Below are positions 8,063 through 16,973 of a stretch of DNA of 64,000 bases, piece by piece. Source of the DNA: SAR86 cluster bacterium SAR86B (GTDB lineage: Bacteria > Pseudomonadota > Gammaproteobacteria > Magnimaribacterales > Magnimaribacteraceae); the NCBI GenBank assembly GCA_905182235.1, contig CAJJAM010000016.1:1-64000 (forward strand). The letters run 5' to 3'. Both the position numbers and the translations under genes were made by a program. The number at the start of each line of letters is the position of its first letter. The first letter of the stretch is position 1. Under the pieces are notes generated by a model. The model was not told the origin of the DNA. It made no database searches and was given only the letters and a program-made list of their open reading frames with translations.

Positions 8063-9451
8063 ATGGACAGGTTATGTAAAAAAAGTGCAACCGAATTGGC
8101 AGAGTTAGTTCGTTCAAAAGAAGCCTCAAGCAAGGAAATAGTTGAAGCCCATTTCAATAGAATAAAAGAGGTGAATCCTGACATTAATGCAATCACTCTG
8201 ACCTTAGAAGAATCAGCCCTTAAGCTCGCAGATCAAGCAGACTCTGCTAGTGAAGAAGATAGAAAGAGACCCTTTCACGGAGTCCCTTTTACAATAAAAG
8301 AGAACATAGATTTTATGGGAACTCCCACAACCAATGGAATTCCTCTTTTAGCTGAATCCATGCCCCCAAGAAACGCACCCATAGTAGACCGCATGCTTGG
8401 AGCAGGAGCAATACCAATCGGCAGAACAAATCTACCTGAGATGGGCATGCGTCTTGACACTGACAATCCATTGAGAGGAAGAACATTCAATCCTTGGAAT
8501 AAAGCACTGACGCCTGGCGGCTCCAGTGGCGGAGAGGCAGCTTCGATAGCTACAGGAATGAGTCCTTTTGGTTTAGGTAATGACATCGGAGGCTCTTTAA
8601 GAAATCCAGCTTACTGTTGCGGGATTGCCTCACTCAATCCTTCTATCGGCCGTATTCCTTTTGTAAATTCAATAGAAGGCTTTATAGACATGGGAATTTC
8701 TGGTGCTTTTTTATCCGATGGCCCCATGGCAAGATCGGTTGAAGATTTAAGAACCGGTTTATCAATAATGGCTGGAAGGCATATTGATGATCCTCAGTCA
8801 GTGAACACTCCATTATCAGGACCGATTCCTAAAAAACCCAAAGCGGCATTGGTAAAAGAAATTGCTAATTTTAATCTCCCAGATGCAACCAAAAGAGAGA
8901 TAGACAGAGCAGGATCTATACTGTCCAACAACGGATGGTCAATTGAAGAAGTTGAAGCACCGGAAGTTGAAAGAGTCTATGAGATTTGGGGAACCGTTTT
9001 AAACAGTGGAATGCTTGATGCAATGCCTGAAGAGGTATTCAAACCTGAAACCGCAGCTTACTTACATCGTTTTGCTGAACCTTTCTTATCCAATGATCTG
9101 AACCTGGATCAAGCTTTAATAGAAAGGAGAAGACTCAGACGTCTTTGGTCTGCTTTTTTAACCGATTATCAAGTGTGCATAGGACCAACTTGGGCAAATC
9201 TACCTTGGCCAATTGATACTGATCTTGATCCTGAAAAGGGTATTGAAGTCCTGAGGCAAAGTTTTGCCTTTATCGCGCCTGGAAACTGTCTTGGCCTTCC
9301 TTCCGTTGCACTGCCCATGGGAGTATCAGACGGACTGCCTACTGGCATCCAAATCTACTCTGAATTGTACAGAGAAGATCTCTGCCTTTTAGCCGCTGAA
9401 TTGATTGAAAGAGACACGGTTTGCCCCACCCCCATTGACCCTGTAAGTTGA
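8063..9451 (+). CDS. amidase signature family hydrolase
   Basis: The 462-residue product has the complete Ser-cisSer-Lys triad of the amidase signature family: K79 (TIKENID), S154/S155 in PGGSSGGEAAS, and nucleophile S178 in GNDIGGSLRNP. It hydrolyses an amide or aryl/acyl amide of unknown identity. The product is cytoplasmic (no signal peptide). It follows the M28 peptidase by 41 bases with an AAGGAAA ribosome site and could share its transcript. A second amidase lies at 12.1-13.5 kb. GatA is unlikely because no gatB or gatC is adjacent. Confidence 0.9.
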   Translation: MDRLCKKSATELAELVRSKEASSKEIVEAHFNRIKEVNPDINAITLTLEESALKLADQADSASEEDRKRPFHGVPFTIKENIDFMGTPTTNGIPLLAESMPPRNAPIVDRMLGAGAIPIGRTNLPEMGMRLDTDNPLRGRTFNPWNKALTPGGSSGGEAASIATGMSPFGLGNDIGGSLRNPAYCCGIASLNPSIGRIPFVNSIEGFIDMGISGAFLSDGPMARSVEDLRTGLSIMAGRHIDDPQSVNTPLSGPIPKKPKAALVKEIANFNLPDATKREIDRAGSILSNNGWSIEEVEAPEVERVYEIWGTVLNSGMLDAMPEEVFKPETAAYLHRFAEPFLSNDLNLDQALIERRRLRRLWSAFLTDYQVCIGPTWANLPWPIDTDLDPEKGIEVLRQSFAFIAPGNCLGLPSVALPMGVSDGLPTGIQIYSELYREDLCLLAAELIERDTVCPTPIDPVS

Positions 9452-9482
9452 TTACATAAAGAAAACCCTCTAAAGGCTCAAT

Positions 9483-10169
9483 CTACATGAGCTCAAATAG
9501 AATTATTTCTAAATCTGCATCATTCATGTTCTTGCCAGAATGGGTCACTTCTTCTCTCCAATTTACACTTCCAGCTTTTAAATTAACTTCGGATACATCT
9601 CCATCAATTGAAGTATGCATGGTTTTTTGATCCGTTAATGATACAGTCACTCCAGCTCCATGAGAGTGCATCGGGGATCCGCCGCCCACCGGTGCTTTTG
9701 ATCTTATAACCCTTATCCCATGCTCTTCCATCTCCACTTTACTGTTCATAGAATCTATTAAAATTGAGTTGGGGATATCTGATCCTATAGAAGGATATTT
9801 CTGTTTCACCTCCACAAAGATTAATTCTTCAAAGCCTTTAGAGATACTAAGAACAGAATGAGTCTCGCCGCCATCGGATAAAATGTCACCTGCAAAGTTC
9901 TCTGGTCTGGTTTCAGCATTACCATCTACATCAGTAAATATACCTTGACCGCCGGTTAAAGTTACTCCTACTAGAGGCTTATGGGAGTGCATTGCAGATG
10001 ATTCTCCAGGATTATATGTTACCCTTATAACTCTTACGTATTCGTTCTCGAACTCCACCTTGTAATGCTCCGAAGCAGCATCAATAGCATGTCCTATTGT
10101 TGCTTGAGTGTCTTGGTTACAACCAGCAATAAAAAATGCCATCGATATAAAAACTAGCAATCTATTCAT
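9483..10169 (-). CDS. double-cupin lipoprotein
   Basis: The 228-residue product starts with a lipoprotein signal (lipobox IAGC, lipidated C17). Two cupin-like halves follow, each with a His-rich metal-type motif: SSAMHSHKPLVGVTL in the first and GSPMHSHGAGVTVSL in the second, with a matching FTDVDG/HTSIDG strand after each. This looks like an internally duplicated bicupin anchored in the membrane facing the periplasm. No catalytic activity can be assigned. It is convergent with the amidase (31-base gap). Confidence 0.72.
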   Translation of the reverse strand: MNRLLVFISMAFFIAGCNQDTQATIGHAIDAASEHYKVEFENEYVRVIRVTYNPGESSAMHSHKPLVGVTLTGGQGIFTDVDGNAETRPENFAGDILSDGGETHSVLSISKGFEELIFVEVKQKYPSIGSDIPNSILIDSMNSKVEMEEHGIRVIRSKAPVGGGSPMHSHGAGVTVSLTDQKTMHTSIDGDVSEVNLKAGSVNWREEVTHSGKNMNDADLEIILFELM

Positions 10170-10320
10170 TATTATTTCCTTATTTATTTATAAATTAAAT
10201 TAGTAACTCAACTATATCATTAATATTAATCGATGGAGGTCTGCAAAATCATCTATAAGGGATATTGAAACAGTTACTGATTAAGGTTAAAAGAATTAAT
10301 GATAAAAGGCTCATAGTCAG

Positions 10321-10333
10321 TATACTGCGCAGC
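10321..10333 (+). promoter_or_regulatory. probable -10 plus GCGC discriminator before the rhlE-like gene
   Basis: TATACT (10321-10326) is followed at once by GCGCAGC. No good -35 hexamer is visible at the usual distance. The predicted transcript would have a leader of about 60 bases containing an inverted repeat GATAACT (10355-10361)/AGTTATC (10373-10379) just before the AAGAG ribosome site. The rest of the 223-base gap 10170-10392 is AT-rich with an ATTAATATTAAT palindrome at 10219-10230, and I see no gene in it. Confidence 0.45.
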
Positions 10334-10392
10334 AATTCGGATAAACAATAATTAGATAACTGTCACAATCTTAGTTATCAACAAGAGATAAT

Positions 10393-11670
10393 ATGTCATT
10401 TAACACCTTAGGCCTTTCTCCTGAGCTTAAACAAGCCATTGAAAGTAAGGGCTATACCGATCCTTCTGAGATCCAACAACAGGCTATTCCTTCCATCCTG
10501 CAAGGTAACGACATTATGGCTGGTGCTCAGACTGGAACGGGTAAAACAGCGGCGTTTGCATTGCCTATATTGCAGAGACTGCAAAATGATGAATCCAAAA
10601 GAAGAAGGGTAAGAACTTTAGTCTTAGTACCCACAAGAGAATTAGCCTCCCAGGTAGGTGATAGTTTCAGAAGCTATGGTAAAAATTTAAGATTTAGGAC
10701 TTCTACTTTATATGGCGGAGTTAGTATAAAAACTCAGATTGATAAGCTTAAAAAAGGAGTAGATATTGTTGTAGCAACTCCAGGTAGACTTTTAGACCAT
10801 CTGGATAAAAGAACTTTAGATTTATCTGAATTGGAAGTGCTTGTTTTGGATGAAGCAGACCGAATGCTAGACATGGGATTTATTCGAGATATTAAGAAAA
10901 TTTTTAAATATCTTCCTAAGAAAAAACAAAACCTACTGTTTTCTGCTACCTTCCCTAAGGAAATACAGGCGTTGGCTGATAGTTTACTGAATTCTCCAAA
11001 AAGGATTCAAGTTGCTTCAAGTAATTCTACGGCAGATAAAGTAGTACAAGTTATTTATCCGGTAGATAAATCGAGAAAAAGAGAATTATTAACTTATTGC
11101 ATAAAAGAAGAAGGTTGGTTCCAAGTTTTAGTTTTTTCAAGAACAAAACACGGTGCGAATAAGCTAGCAAGTCAATTAAGCAAAGAAGGCATAAATGCAG
11201 ATGCTTTTCATGGGAATAAATCTCAATCCCAAAGAACCAGAGCATTAAAAGACTTTAAGGATTCTAAAACACAGGTTCTAGTCGCTACTGATATTGCAGC
11301 CAGAGGTATAGATATTAATCTACTGCCCCAGGTAGTTAATTTTGATCTTCCTTACGTACCGGAAGACTACATTCATCGCATAGGAAGGACAGCTAGAGCC
11401 GGTCAAGAAGGAAAAGCCGTATCTCTTGTAAGTGCTGATGAGCATAAATTATTGTCCGATATTGAAAGGCTACTTAAAAAAGAAATTCCTCGAGAAATTA
11501 TCCAAGGTTTTGAACCCACACAAAATTTAAGATCGGAACCTCCTAAGCCAAAACCAAATAATAGAGGGAAAGGAAGACCTCAAGGAGGCTTCAGGGGTGC
11601 AGGGAAAGGAAAACCTTCGAGAAGCAAAGGACCTTGGCATAAAAAAAGACCGAAGAAAAACTCTAATTAG
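10393..11670 (+). CDS. rhlE: DEAD-box ATP-dependent RNA helicase, RhlE-like
   Basis: The 425-residue product has all DEAD-box motifs: F3 and the Q motif (EIQQQAIP), motif I AQTGTGKT (45-52), PTRELA, DEAD (153-156), SAT (184-186), the C-terminal TDIAARGID and [11 protein letters not shown] short basic Gly/Arg/Lys-rich tail follows (from about 375), as in RhlE and other RNA-remodelling helicases. It unwinds short RNA duplexes, probably in ribosome assembly or RNA decay. The leader has a GCGC-type -10 region and a hairpin, so cold or growth-rate control is possible. The exact subfamily (RhlE versus SrmB/CsdA) is inferred. Confidence 0.88.
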   Translation: MSFNTLGLSPELKQAIESKGYTDPSEIQQQAIPSILQGNDIMAGAQTGTGKTAAFALPILQRLQNDESKRRRVRTLVLVPTRELASQVGDSFRSYGKNLRFRTSTLYGGVSIKTQIDKLKKGVDIVVATPGRLLDHLDKRTLDLSELEVLVLDEADRMLDMGFIRDIKKIFKYLPKKKQNLLFSATFPKEIQALADSLLNSPKRIQVASSNSTADKVVQVIYPVDKSRKRELLTYCIKEEGWFQVLVFSRTKHGANKLASQLSKEGINADAFHGNKSQSQRTRALKDFKDSKTQVLVATDIAARGIDINLLPQVVNFDLPYVPEDYIHRIGRTARAGQEGKAVSLVSADEHKLLSDIERLLKKEIPREIIQGFEPTQNLRSEPPKPKPNNRGKGRPQGGFRGAGKGKPSRSKGPWHKKRPKKNSN

Positions 11671-11716
11671 ATTTTAAATCTTATTTCAGTGCTCCAAAAA
11701 TAATAAGTCAGCAGAT

Positions 11717-11941
11717 CTATTCGGACTCATACATCTCTCTCATTTTCTTCATGTCTTCCCTTTCTCCATCTTCTTTAGGTTTTTCTTGCGAATCAAAGGA
11801 TGGGTTAATATTACCCAGTTCTTCTAGCACTTCTTCTCGGGTAAACATTTCTTGTATAGGAAAAAGTGTCATTTCTTTTTCCCAATAAAGTTTACCAAAG
11901 ACAAGATGGAAAACCTTTTCTATAAATTCTTCATTTTTCAT
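11717..11941 (-). CDS. small acidic protein of unknown function
   Basis: The 74-residue product is charged: an aromatic N-terminal half (VFHLVFGKLYWEKEMTLFP), a helix FTREEVLEELGNI and a Glu/Lys-rich tail. I do not recognise it. It is likely real, because a TGAGG ribosome site precedes the ATG and it starts about 30 bases after the 3' end of tRNA-Lys on the same strand, so both could share a transcript. It is convergent with the rhlE-like gene. Confidence 0.55.
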   Translation of the reverse strand: MKNEEFIEKVFHLVFGKLYWEKEMTLFPIQEMFTREEVLEELGNINPSFDSQEKPKEDGEREDMKKMREMYESE

Positions 11942-11971
11942 TTTTATACCTCAGAATTAAGACGAATAATC

Positions 11972-12047
11972 TGGTGCCCCCTGTAGGATTCGAACCTACG
12001 ACCAAAAGATTAAGAGTCTTCTGCTCTACCAACTGAGCTAAGGAGGC
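11972..12047 (-). tRNA. tRNA-Lys (anticodon CTT)
   Basis: The minus strand folds as a 76-base tRNA with encoded CCA. The acceptor GCCTCCT pairs with AGGGGGC (one G-U), the D arm is AGCTCAGTTGGTAGAGC, the anticodon loop CTCTTAA gives CTT, and the T arm is GTAGG TTCGAAT CCTAC. CTT reads AAG, so this is a lysine tRNA. It lies 23 bases downstream of the amidase gene on the same strand. Confidence 0.96.
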
Positions 12048-12070
12048 TAAATTAATTCTCTAAATATTTT

Positions 12071-13528
12071 CTATTTAAAGCCAGAAGGCTTCATTTTATA
12101 GAAGTTAGTTTTACTTTCAAAAAGATGCGCTATTTTTAGAAGCTCTATGTCACCACGAGGCTTACCTACCAGCTGAACCCCTACGGGAAGTCCTTCTTTA
12201 GTGAACCCACCGGGAACGGAAATAGCCGGCAGTCCAGTGACCGTGATCATGCAACAAACTGACATCCAGTCTATATAAGTGTCTAATTTAGTACCTTCAA
12301 TTTCTTCTACCCACTCTTTAGAAAGATCAAAAGGTGGCACTTGAGCCGAAGGTAATAATAAAACATCGTATTCTTCAAAAAAGCTGGCCATTTTCGCATA
12401 GATATTGGTGCGAATCATTTCAGCTTTTATCATCTCGTCAATCGATAAGGATTGACCTTTCTTAATATTCCAAATGACTGTTTCTTTAGCGTATTGACGC
12501 CAGTTATCTACACTTTGATCTAACATTTTTCCCAAACCTCTCAAACCAACCGCTCGCTGGATTTGAAAGGCTTCCATGGCACCTTCTAAAGGAGGATCGG
12601 CGTAAGTTATTTCAGCGCCTAGGTTCTTAAAGGTATCTCCTGCTGCATGAATAATGTCCACAACTTGCCCATCAATGGGCAGCTCTCCCAGACAAGGGCT
12701 TACTGCAACCTTTAAAGGCTTATTTTTATTTATTTTATACGGGGTAAGCGCTTCTAAGAAATCTTCATCAGAATCAGATAAGTTTAAAGGGTCAGAAATA
12801 TCAGAACCAGACATAACGGACATAAGCAGTGCAGTATCTTGAACAGTTTTAGCCATGGGTCCGGTGGTTACAAGCCTTCCGTACCAAGCGGCTCCTAAAT
12901 TCTTCTGTGTCCTTCCGATGGAAGGTCTAAAACCAACAACATTACAAAAACTTGCCGGGTTACGAAGCGAACCTCCCATGTCGCTTCCATCTGCAAGAGG
13001 CAACATATCGGTGGCTAATGCTGCTGCTGCACCTCCGCTGCTTCCTCCAGCTGTCTTACTTAAGTCATAGGGATTGTGCGTAGCTCCAAACACAGAGTTG
13101 AAAGTATTAGAACCCAAACCAAATTCTGGCATGTTCGTGTGCCCTATAAATATCACTCCTGCTTTACGCATTCTCTCAGCAAGAGGGCTATCCTGAGTCT
13201 CAATTCTTTCTGCATACGGCTGAAACCCTAAGGTAGTTGCAAACCCTTTAATAGCCACTGAATCTTTCATTGCCATGGGAAGTCCATGCAGAATACCTCT
13301 TTCAGACAAAGGAACATTATCAGCATGCCTAGCCAACTCTATGGCCTCTTTTTCAGGCAGGAGGTTAACAATTGCATTTACTTGAGGATTGATCTGATTA
13401 ATTCTTTGATAGATATTTGTCATCAAATCTTCAGCAGAAACGTTACCGGCCCTAAGGTCTTCACAGATCGTTATAGCATCAGTCCAAATAGGATCAGGGA
13501 GTTCTGTTGGGTTAAAAATTTCTTTCAT
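12071..13528 (-). CDS. amidase signature family hydrolase
   Basis: The 485-residue product has the amidase triad K88 (AMKDSVAIK), S163/S164 (AGGSSGGAAAA) and S187 (GSDMGGSLRNP). It is clearly a different subfamily from the amidase at 8.1 kb: this one has an IVNLLPEKEAIELA N-terminal region and a C-terminal LPAISVPGGFTKEGLPVGVQLV signature close to general amidases. No signal peptide; cytoplasmic. It is divergent from the PhyH-like gene at 13.65 kb, with a 124-base gap between them that may hold promoters for both. The substrate is unknown. Confidence 0.9.
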   Translation of the reverse strand: MKEIFNPTELPDPIWTDAITICEDLRAGNVSAEDLMTNIYQRINQINPQVNAIVNLLPEKEAIELARHADNVPLSERGILHGLPMAMKDSVAIKGFATTLGFQPYAERIETQDSPLAERMRKAGVIFIGHTNMPEFGLGSNTFNSVFGATHNPYDLSKTAGGSSGGAAAALATDMLPLADGSDMGGSLRNPASFCNVVGFRPSIGRTQKNLGAAWYGRLVTTGPMAKTVQDTALLMSVMSGSDISDPLNLSDSDEDFLEALTPYKINKNKPLKVAVSPCLGELPIDGQVVDIIHAAGDTFKNLGAEITYADPPLEGAMEAFQIQRAVGLRGLGKMLDQSVDNWRQYAKETVIWNIKKGQSLSIDEMIKAEMIRTNIYAKMASFFEEYDVLLLPSAQVPPFDLSKEWVEEIEGTKLDTYIDWMSVCCMITVTGLPAISVPGGFTKEGLPVGVQLVGKPRGDIELLKIAHLFESKTNFYKMKPSGFK

Positions 13529-13652
13529 CTTGTTTTATTAATCTTCGGTTACAGGCGGGCATTCTAAATAATGAAGATCTCTTAAATCAGCTTTATTCAT
13601 ATCTTTCACTTTGTCTAAATCTAAGTATTTTCTATGATAACATCATTAAATA

Positions 13653-14636
13653 ATGATTTTAGATTACGGACCAGGTCCCACTGCAGATACCGAACAAGCA
13701 AAAATAGACTTAAGAAAATTTGGATTTTGTCTTATAAAAGACGCTATAACCGGTGAATTCTTTACAGAATCAAAAGCCAGACTTCTTGAACAGGCTACCG
13801 CAGAAGAAGAAATGGGTTTATCTTTTAGAGACGGAGGTCCAGACCAAGAAATAAAAATGAAAGACGATAGAATTGACCAATCTTCATTCAGTAAAGGAAA
13901 TGGCGGGGTCAATCAAAGGTTATGGATGTTAGCCAACAAAGGAAAGTGCTTTAGAGATATGATTGTTCATCCTCTAGTGGATGAATTAGTTGGTCATATT
14001 CTTGGGCAAGAATTTATTCTTTCCACGCATTCAGCAAATATAGCCAAGCCTGGGGGCGTAAGAATGGGACTTCACACAGATCAATGGTGGATGCCGCAAC
14101 CTATCAAGCCTCAAGAAGACTATCTAAGACCATCAGAAATAAAAAGATCGGCAGCTTCTTCTTTTGTAGAACCAGATAAGACCCTAGGAATTTCTCCACC
14201 GGTTGTAGCCAATTGCATGTGGATGTTGTCTGACTTTTCAAAAAGTAACGGAGCCACTGAATTAGTGGCTGGTTCGCATTTATCCGGTGCACATCCCAAT
14301 CAGCAAGATCAAACTATCTACCCGATATTAAATGCGGAAGCCAAAGCTGGAACGTTAATGGTTTTTGATGGGAGATTGTGGCACGGCACGGGGGCAAATA
14401 CTGGCAACTCAGATAGATTGGGCGTTTTAACCACTTTTTGCTCTCCTCAATTTCGTCAACAAGAAAATCAGACATTGGGTTTAGACAGGGATTTATGGGA
14501 ATCTTGCTCAGAAAAACTAAAATCCAGACTTGGTTTTAAGGTTTGGAACGCTTACGGCAGAATTGAAAGCTCCATGGATCATATTATTGATATAGAACCC
14601 AATCGCATAAAAGAATTGAAGCCAAACAAGAAGTAA
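13653..14636 (+). CDS. phytanoyl-CoA dioxygenase (PhyH) family protein
   Basis: The 327-residue product has the non-haem iron facial triad H141-x-D143 (LHTDQWW) and H244 (WHGTGAN), with R255 (SDRLGV) placed to bind 2-oxoglutarate. This is the PhyH family of Fe(II)/2-oxoglutarate oxygenases, which hydroxylate varied small molecules; the name does not fix the substrate. Its stop overlaps by 1 base the start of a small secreted protein (TAATG), suggesting translational coupling. A second PhyH-like gene lies at 18.1 kb but is quite diverged. Confidence 0.85.
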   Translation: MILDYGPGPTADTEQAKIDLRKFGFCLIKDAITGEFFTESKARLLEQATAEEEMGLSFRDGGPDQEIKMKDDRIDQSSFSKGNGGVNQRLWMLANKGKCFRDMIVHPLVDELVGHILGQEFILSTHSANIAKPGGVRMGLHTDQWWMPQPIKPQEDYLRPSEIKRSAASSFVEPDKTLGISPPVVANCMWMLSDFSKSNGATELVAGSHLSGAHPNQQDQTIYPILNAEAKAGTLMVFDGRLWHGTGANTGNSDRLGVLTTFCSPQFRQQENQTLGLDRDLWESCSEKLKSRLGFKVWNAYGRIESSMDHIIDIEPNRIKELKPNKK

Positions 14637-14854
14637 TGTTCTTAATAAAAAAAACTATCCCCTTACTATTCTTATTTCTTCTTATAACCTCAGGGCAATT
14701 ATCTGCAAAAGGGTATTATTTATACGTAAAGCCTTGTATTGATTGCGGCTGGTTTCAATACCTTCAGCCTTTCAGAATACGAGAGCAATGTGAAACAGCA
14801 AGAAGTGGGATCTTTGTTAAAGGCATGACCAAATGCTTAAAAGAGGAAGAATAA
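14636..14854 (+). CDS. small secreted cysteine-containing protein
   Basis: The 72-residue product has a signal peptide (residues 1-24, cut after LSA) and a mature part of about 48 residues with four cysteines: C34 and C37 (PCIDC), C52 and C67. The pattern suggests two disulfides or a metal/haem-like CxxC site, but there is no CxxCH. The start overlaps the PhyH stop (TAATG). I do not recognise a family. It is convergent with the esterase, with 4 bases between the ends. Confidence 0.6.
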   Translation: MFLIKKTIPLLFLFLLITSGQLSAKGYYLYVKPCIDCGWFQYLQPFRIREQCETARSGIFVKGMTKCLKEEE

Positions 14855-14858
14855 AGCT

Positions 14859-15830
14859 TTATTCTTCTGCAGACGTGTACTTGCTAAAAAAAGACCAGAC
14901 TTCTTTGCTGGTATCAATGTCATTGTTTCCCGTCATTTCATAATTTACATAATACCAAGCAAGAGGGTTCTTCCACCACTTCACGTCCATCTTCCATCCT
15001 GGCCACGTATGAGTCCCGCCTTCCACTTTATAAAACCAGACTTCATTAACATTATCCTCAACGAAATGACGGTCAAAAGTAATAACACTTCCGTCTTCCA
15101 TATCTTTATCATCTAACTGGTTGGAATCCATTTCCGTTAATTTGTGTTGTTTTACCCAAAAGGAAATAGTTGAAGGCAAATCGTAATACGCTCCCCACCC
15201 TCCTTCATTCTTCATATCGCCTTCAAAAAGTGACACTTGATCTTCTGTTCCGTGTATCTCAAAAATTGGAATAGGTCTTAATGGATTACAAGATTCAAGA
15301 GTCTCTTTCATCATCACTCCGGCAATTGGAGCCACTGCCCTAAACAAATCTGAAGAAGTGCATGCTAAAAGGAAACTCATATCTCCGCCATTAGACATAC
15401 CAGTAGCAAAGGTCTTTTCTGAGCTAGTCCGGTAAGTAATTTGAAGCTGCGTCACCAGGGCTCTAATATAAGCAACGTCATCAACCGTAGATTCTGCATG
15501 GAAATCATAACCTACATTAAAAAAAGTATTTTCACGTGTATCAACTGTCCCTTGAGGATAAACAATCACAAAGCCATTCTGGTCTGCTAAATTGTTCATT
15601 TTTGAGTAATCCATAATGCCTTTAGCCGAACCGGTATAGCCGTGAATTACTACCATCAACGGTGCGTTTTCCTTTAGCCCTTCAGGTACATGTAAAAAGT
15701 AAGAACGCTCTAATTCTTGATGCATTATTTTCTTTTCACCTGTAAAAGACTCAAAGCCCACTCCGGAATAAAGATTGCCTTGGAAAATAGTAAATAAGAA
15801 AGTGAGAAAAAATAAGATTATTTTATTCAT
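14859..15830 (-). CDS. secreted esterase, PHB-depolymerase/feruloyl-esterase (LpqC) type
   Basis: The 323-residue product has a signal peptide (about 1-22) and an alpha/beta hydrolase fold: oxyanion region VIHGYTGSA, nucleophile S146 in GMSNGGDMS, acid Asp in IHGTEDQV and His in GGTHTWPGW. HTWPGW is characteristic of the LpqC/polyhydroxybutyrate depolymerase-like esterases. It is probably periplasmic or secreted and cleaves ester bonds of a polymer or a feruloyl-type ester; no carbohydrate-binding or PHB-binding domain is attached, so polymer binding is uncertain. Confidence 0.85.
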   Translation of the reverse strand: MNKIILFFLTFLFTIFQGNLYSGVGFESFTGEKKIMHQELERSYFLHVPEGLKENAPLMVVIHGYTGSAKGIMDYSKMNNLADQNGFVIVYPQGTVDTRENTFFNVGYDFHAESTVDDVAYIRALVTQLQITYRTSSEKTFATGMSNGGDMSFLLACTSSDLFRAVAPIAGVMMKETLESCNPLRPIPIFEIHGTEDQVSLFEGDMKNEGGWGAYYDLPSTISFWVKQHKLTEMDSNQLDDKDMEDGSVITFDRHFVEDNVNEVWFYKVEGGTHTWPGWKMDVKWWKNPLAWYYVNYEMTGNNDIDTSKEVWSFFSKYTSAEE

Positions 15831-15911
15831 AGTTTTTTAAATTATTACGGAAAACTATAGACGGATCAGCTTACTTTATACAAATCTAAATTTTCTGATA
15901 CTCTTACGCAC

Positions 15912-16973
15912 ATGACGCAATGGACTAAAGACAAAGCTGATTCTTGGTACGGAAAACAACCGTGGTTGGTTGGATGCAACTTCTTACCGAGCTCAGCCAT
16001 TAATCAACTGGAAATGTTTCAAGATGAAACATTTGATATTGATTTAATAAATAAAGAAATAGGATGGGCAAAAGATCTTGGTTTCAATAGCTTAAGAGTT
16101 TATTTGCATGATCTGCTGTGGGACGATCCAAACAATTTTTCTAATAAATTGGATACTTTTTTAGATGTTTGCTCCACGAACTCAATCAAACCCATCTTAG
16201 TTTTATTCGATGACTGCCACAGGCCTTACCCAAAAAAAGGGAGGCAACCATTACCGGTTACTGGTGTGCATAACTCTGGCTGGAAGCAAAGTCCAGGAAT
16301 GGAACTGGTTCATGCAATTCATGACGAAACAATCACGCCAGCAGAATTAATAAGACTCGAAACTTTTGTAAAAGGAATTCTAAAAAAATACAAAACAGAT
16401 AATAGGATTTTAATGTGGGATTTGTATAATGAACCCGGTCAGTTTGGAGTTGGAGAAAAATCTCTAACACTTCTTAAGCTAACCTGGGAGTGGGCTCAAT
16501 CTATAAGACCTTCTCAGCCGTTAACGTCTTGCATGGATGGGTCTGTTGGAGAAGAAATCATTGAACTGAATGCCAAGAATTCAGACGTTATAACATTTCA
16601 TACCTACGAATCAGGCAAACTTGAGGAGACCATAGTTAAACTAAAGAAAATAGGAAGGCCTGTAATGTGCACAGAGTACATGGCAAGAGAATTTGGTACT
16701 ACATTTCAATTCAGTATGCCTATTTTTAAAAATTACAATATTGGTTGTTATAACTGGGGCTTAGTTGCCGGCAAGAGCCAAACCCATTTTGGATGGGCAA
16801 CCATATTGGACCTTCATAAGAAAAAGGAGAACGGAGACCTTCTTCAAGAGGGAGATAACATTCCTGAACCCAAAGTCTGGTTTCACGATATCCTTAGAGT
16901 GAACGGATCCCCTTACGATAAAGAAGAAGTCGCTTTTATAAAGAAAATAACCGCTTTTAAAAAACCGCTATAG
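15912..16973 (+). CDS. glycoside hydrolase, GH5/clan A-like, cytoplasmic
   Basis: The 353-residue product is a TIM-barrel glycosidase: the acid/base is E174 in DLYNEPG (after strand 4) and the nucleophile is E255 in MCTEYMA (strand 7), with FNSLRVYLHDLLW near strand 2. The layout fits clan GH-A, closest to GH5-like cellulase/mannanase or xylanase-annotated proteins. No signal peptide is seen, so it acts on imported oligosaccharides or an internal glycoside. It overlaps the convergent cyclase gene by 17 bases at the 3' end. Confidence 0.78.
   Translation: MTQWTKDKADSWYGKQPWLVGCNFLPSSAINQLEMFQDETFDIDLINKEIGWAKDLGFNSLRVYLHDLLWDDPNNFSNKLDTFLDVCSTNSIKPILVLFDDCHRPYPKKGRQPLPVTGVHNSGWKQSPGMELVHAIHDETITPAELIRLETFVKGILKKYKTDNRILMWDLYNEPGQFGVGEKSLTLLKLTWEWAQSIRPSQPLTSCMDGSVGEEIIELNAKNSDVITFHTYESGKLEETIVKLKKIGRPVMCTEYMAREFGTTFQFSMPIFKNYNIGCYNWGLVAGKSQTHFGWATILDLHKKKENGDLLQEGDNIPEPKVWFHDILRVNGSPYDKEEVAFIKKITAFKKPL

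Noticed and set aside
8063-13528. GatA subunit of Glu-tRNA amidotransferase for either amidase
   Set aside because: No gatB or gatC nearby, and the C-terminal regions differ from GatA. YqeY at 53.5 kb is a separate small protein.
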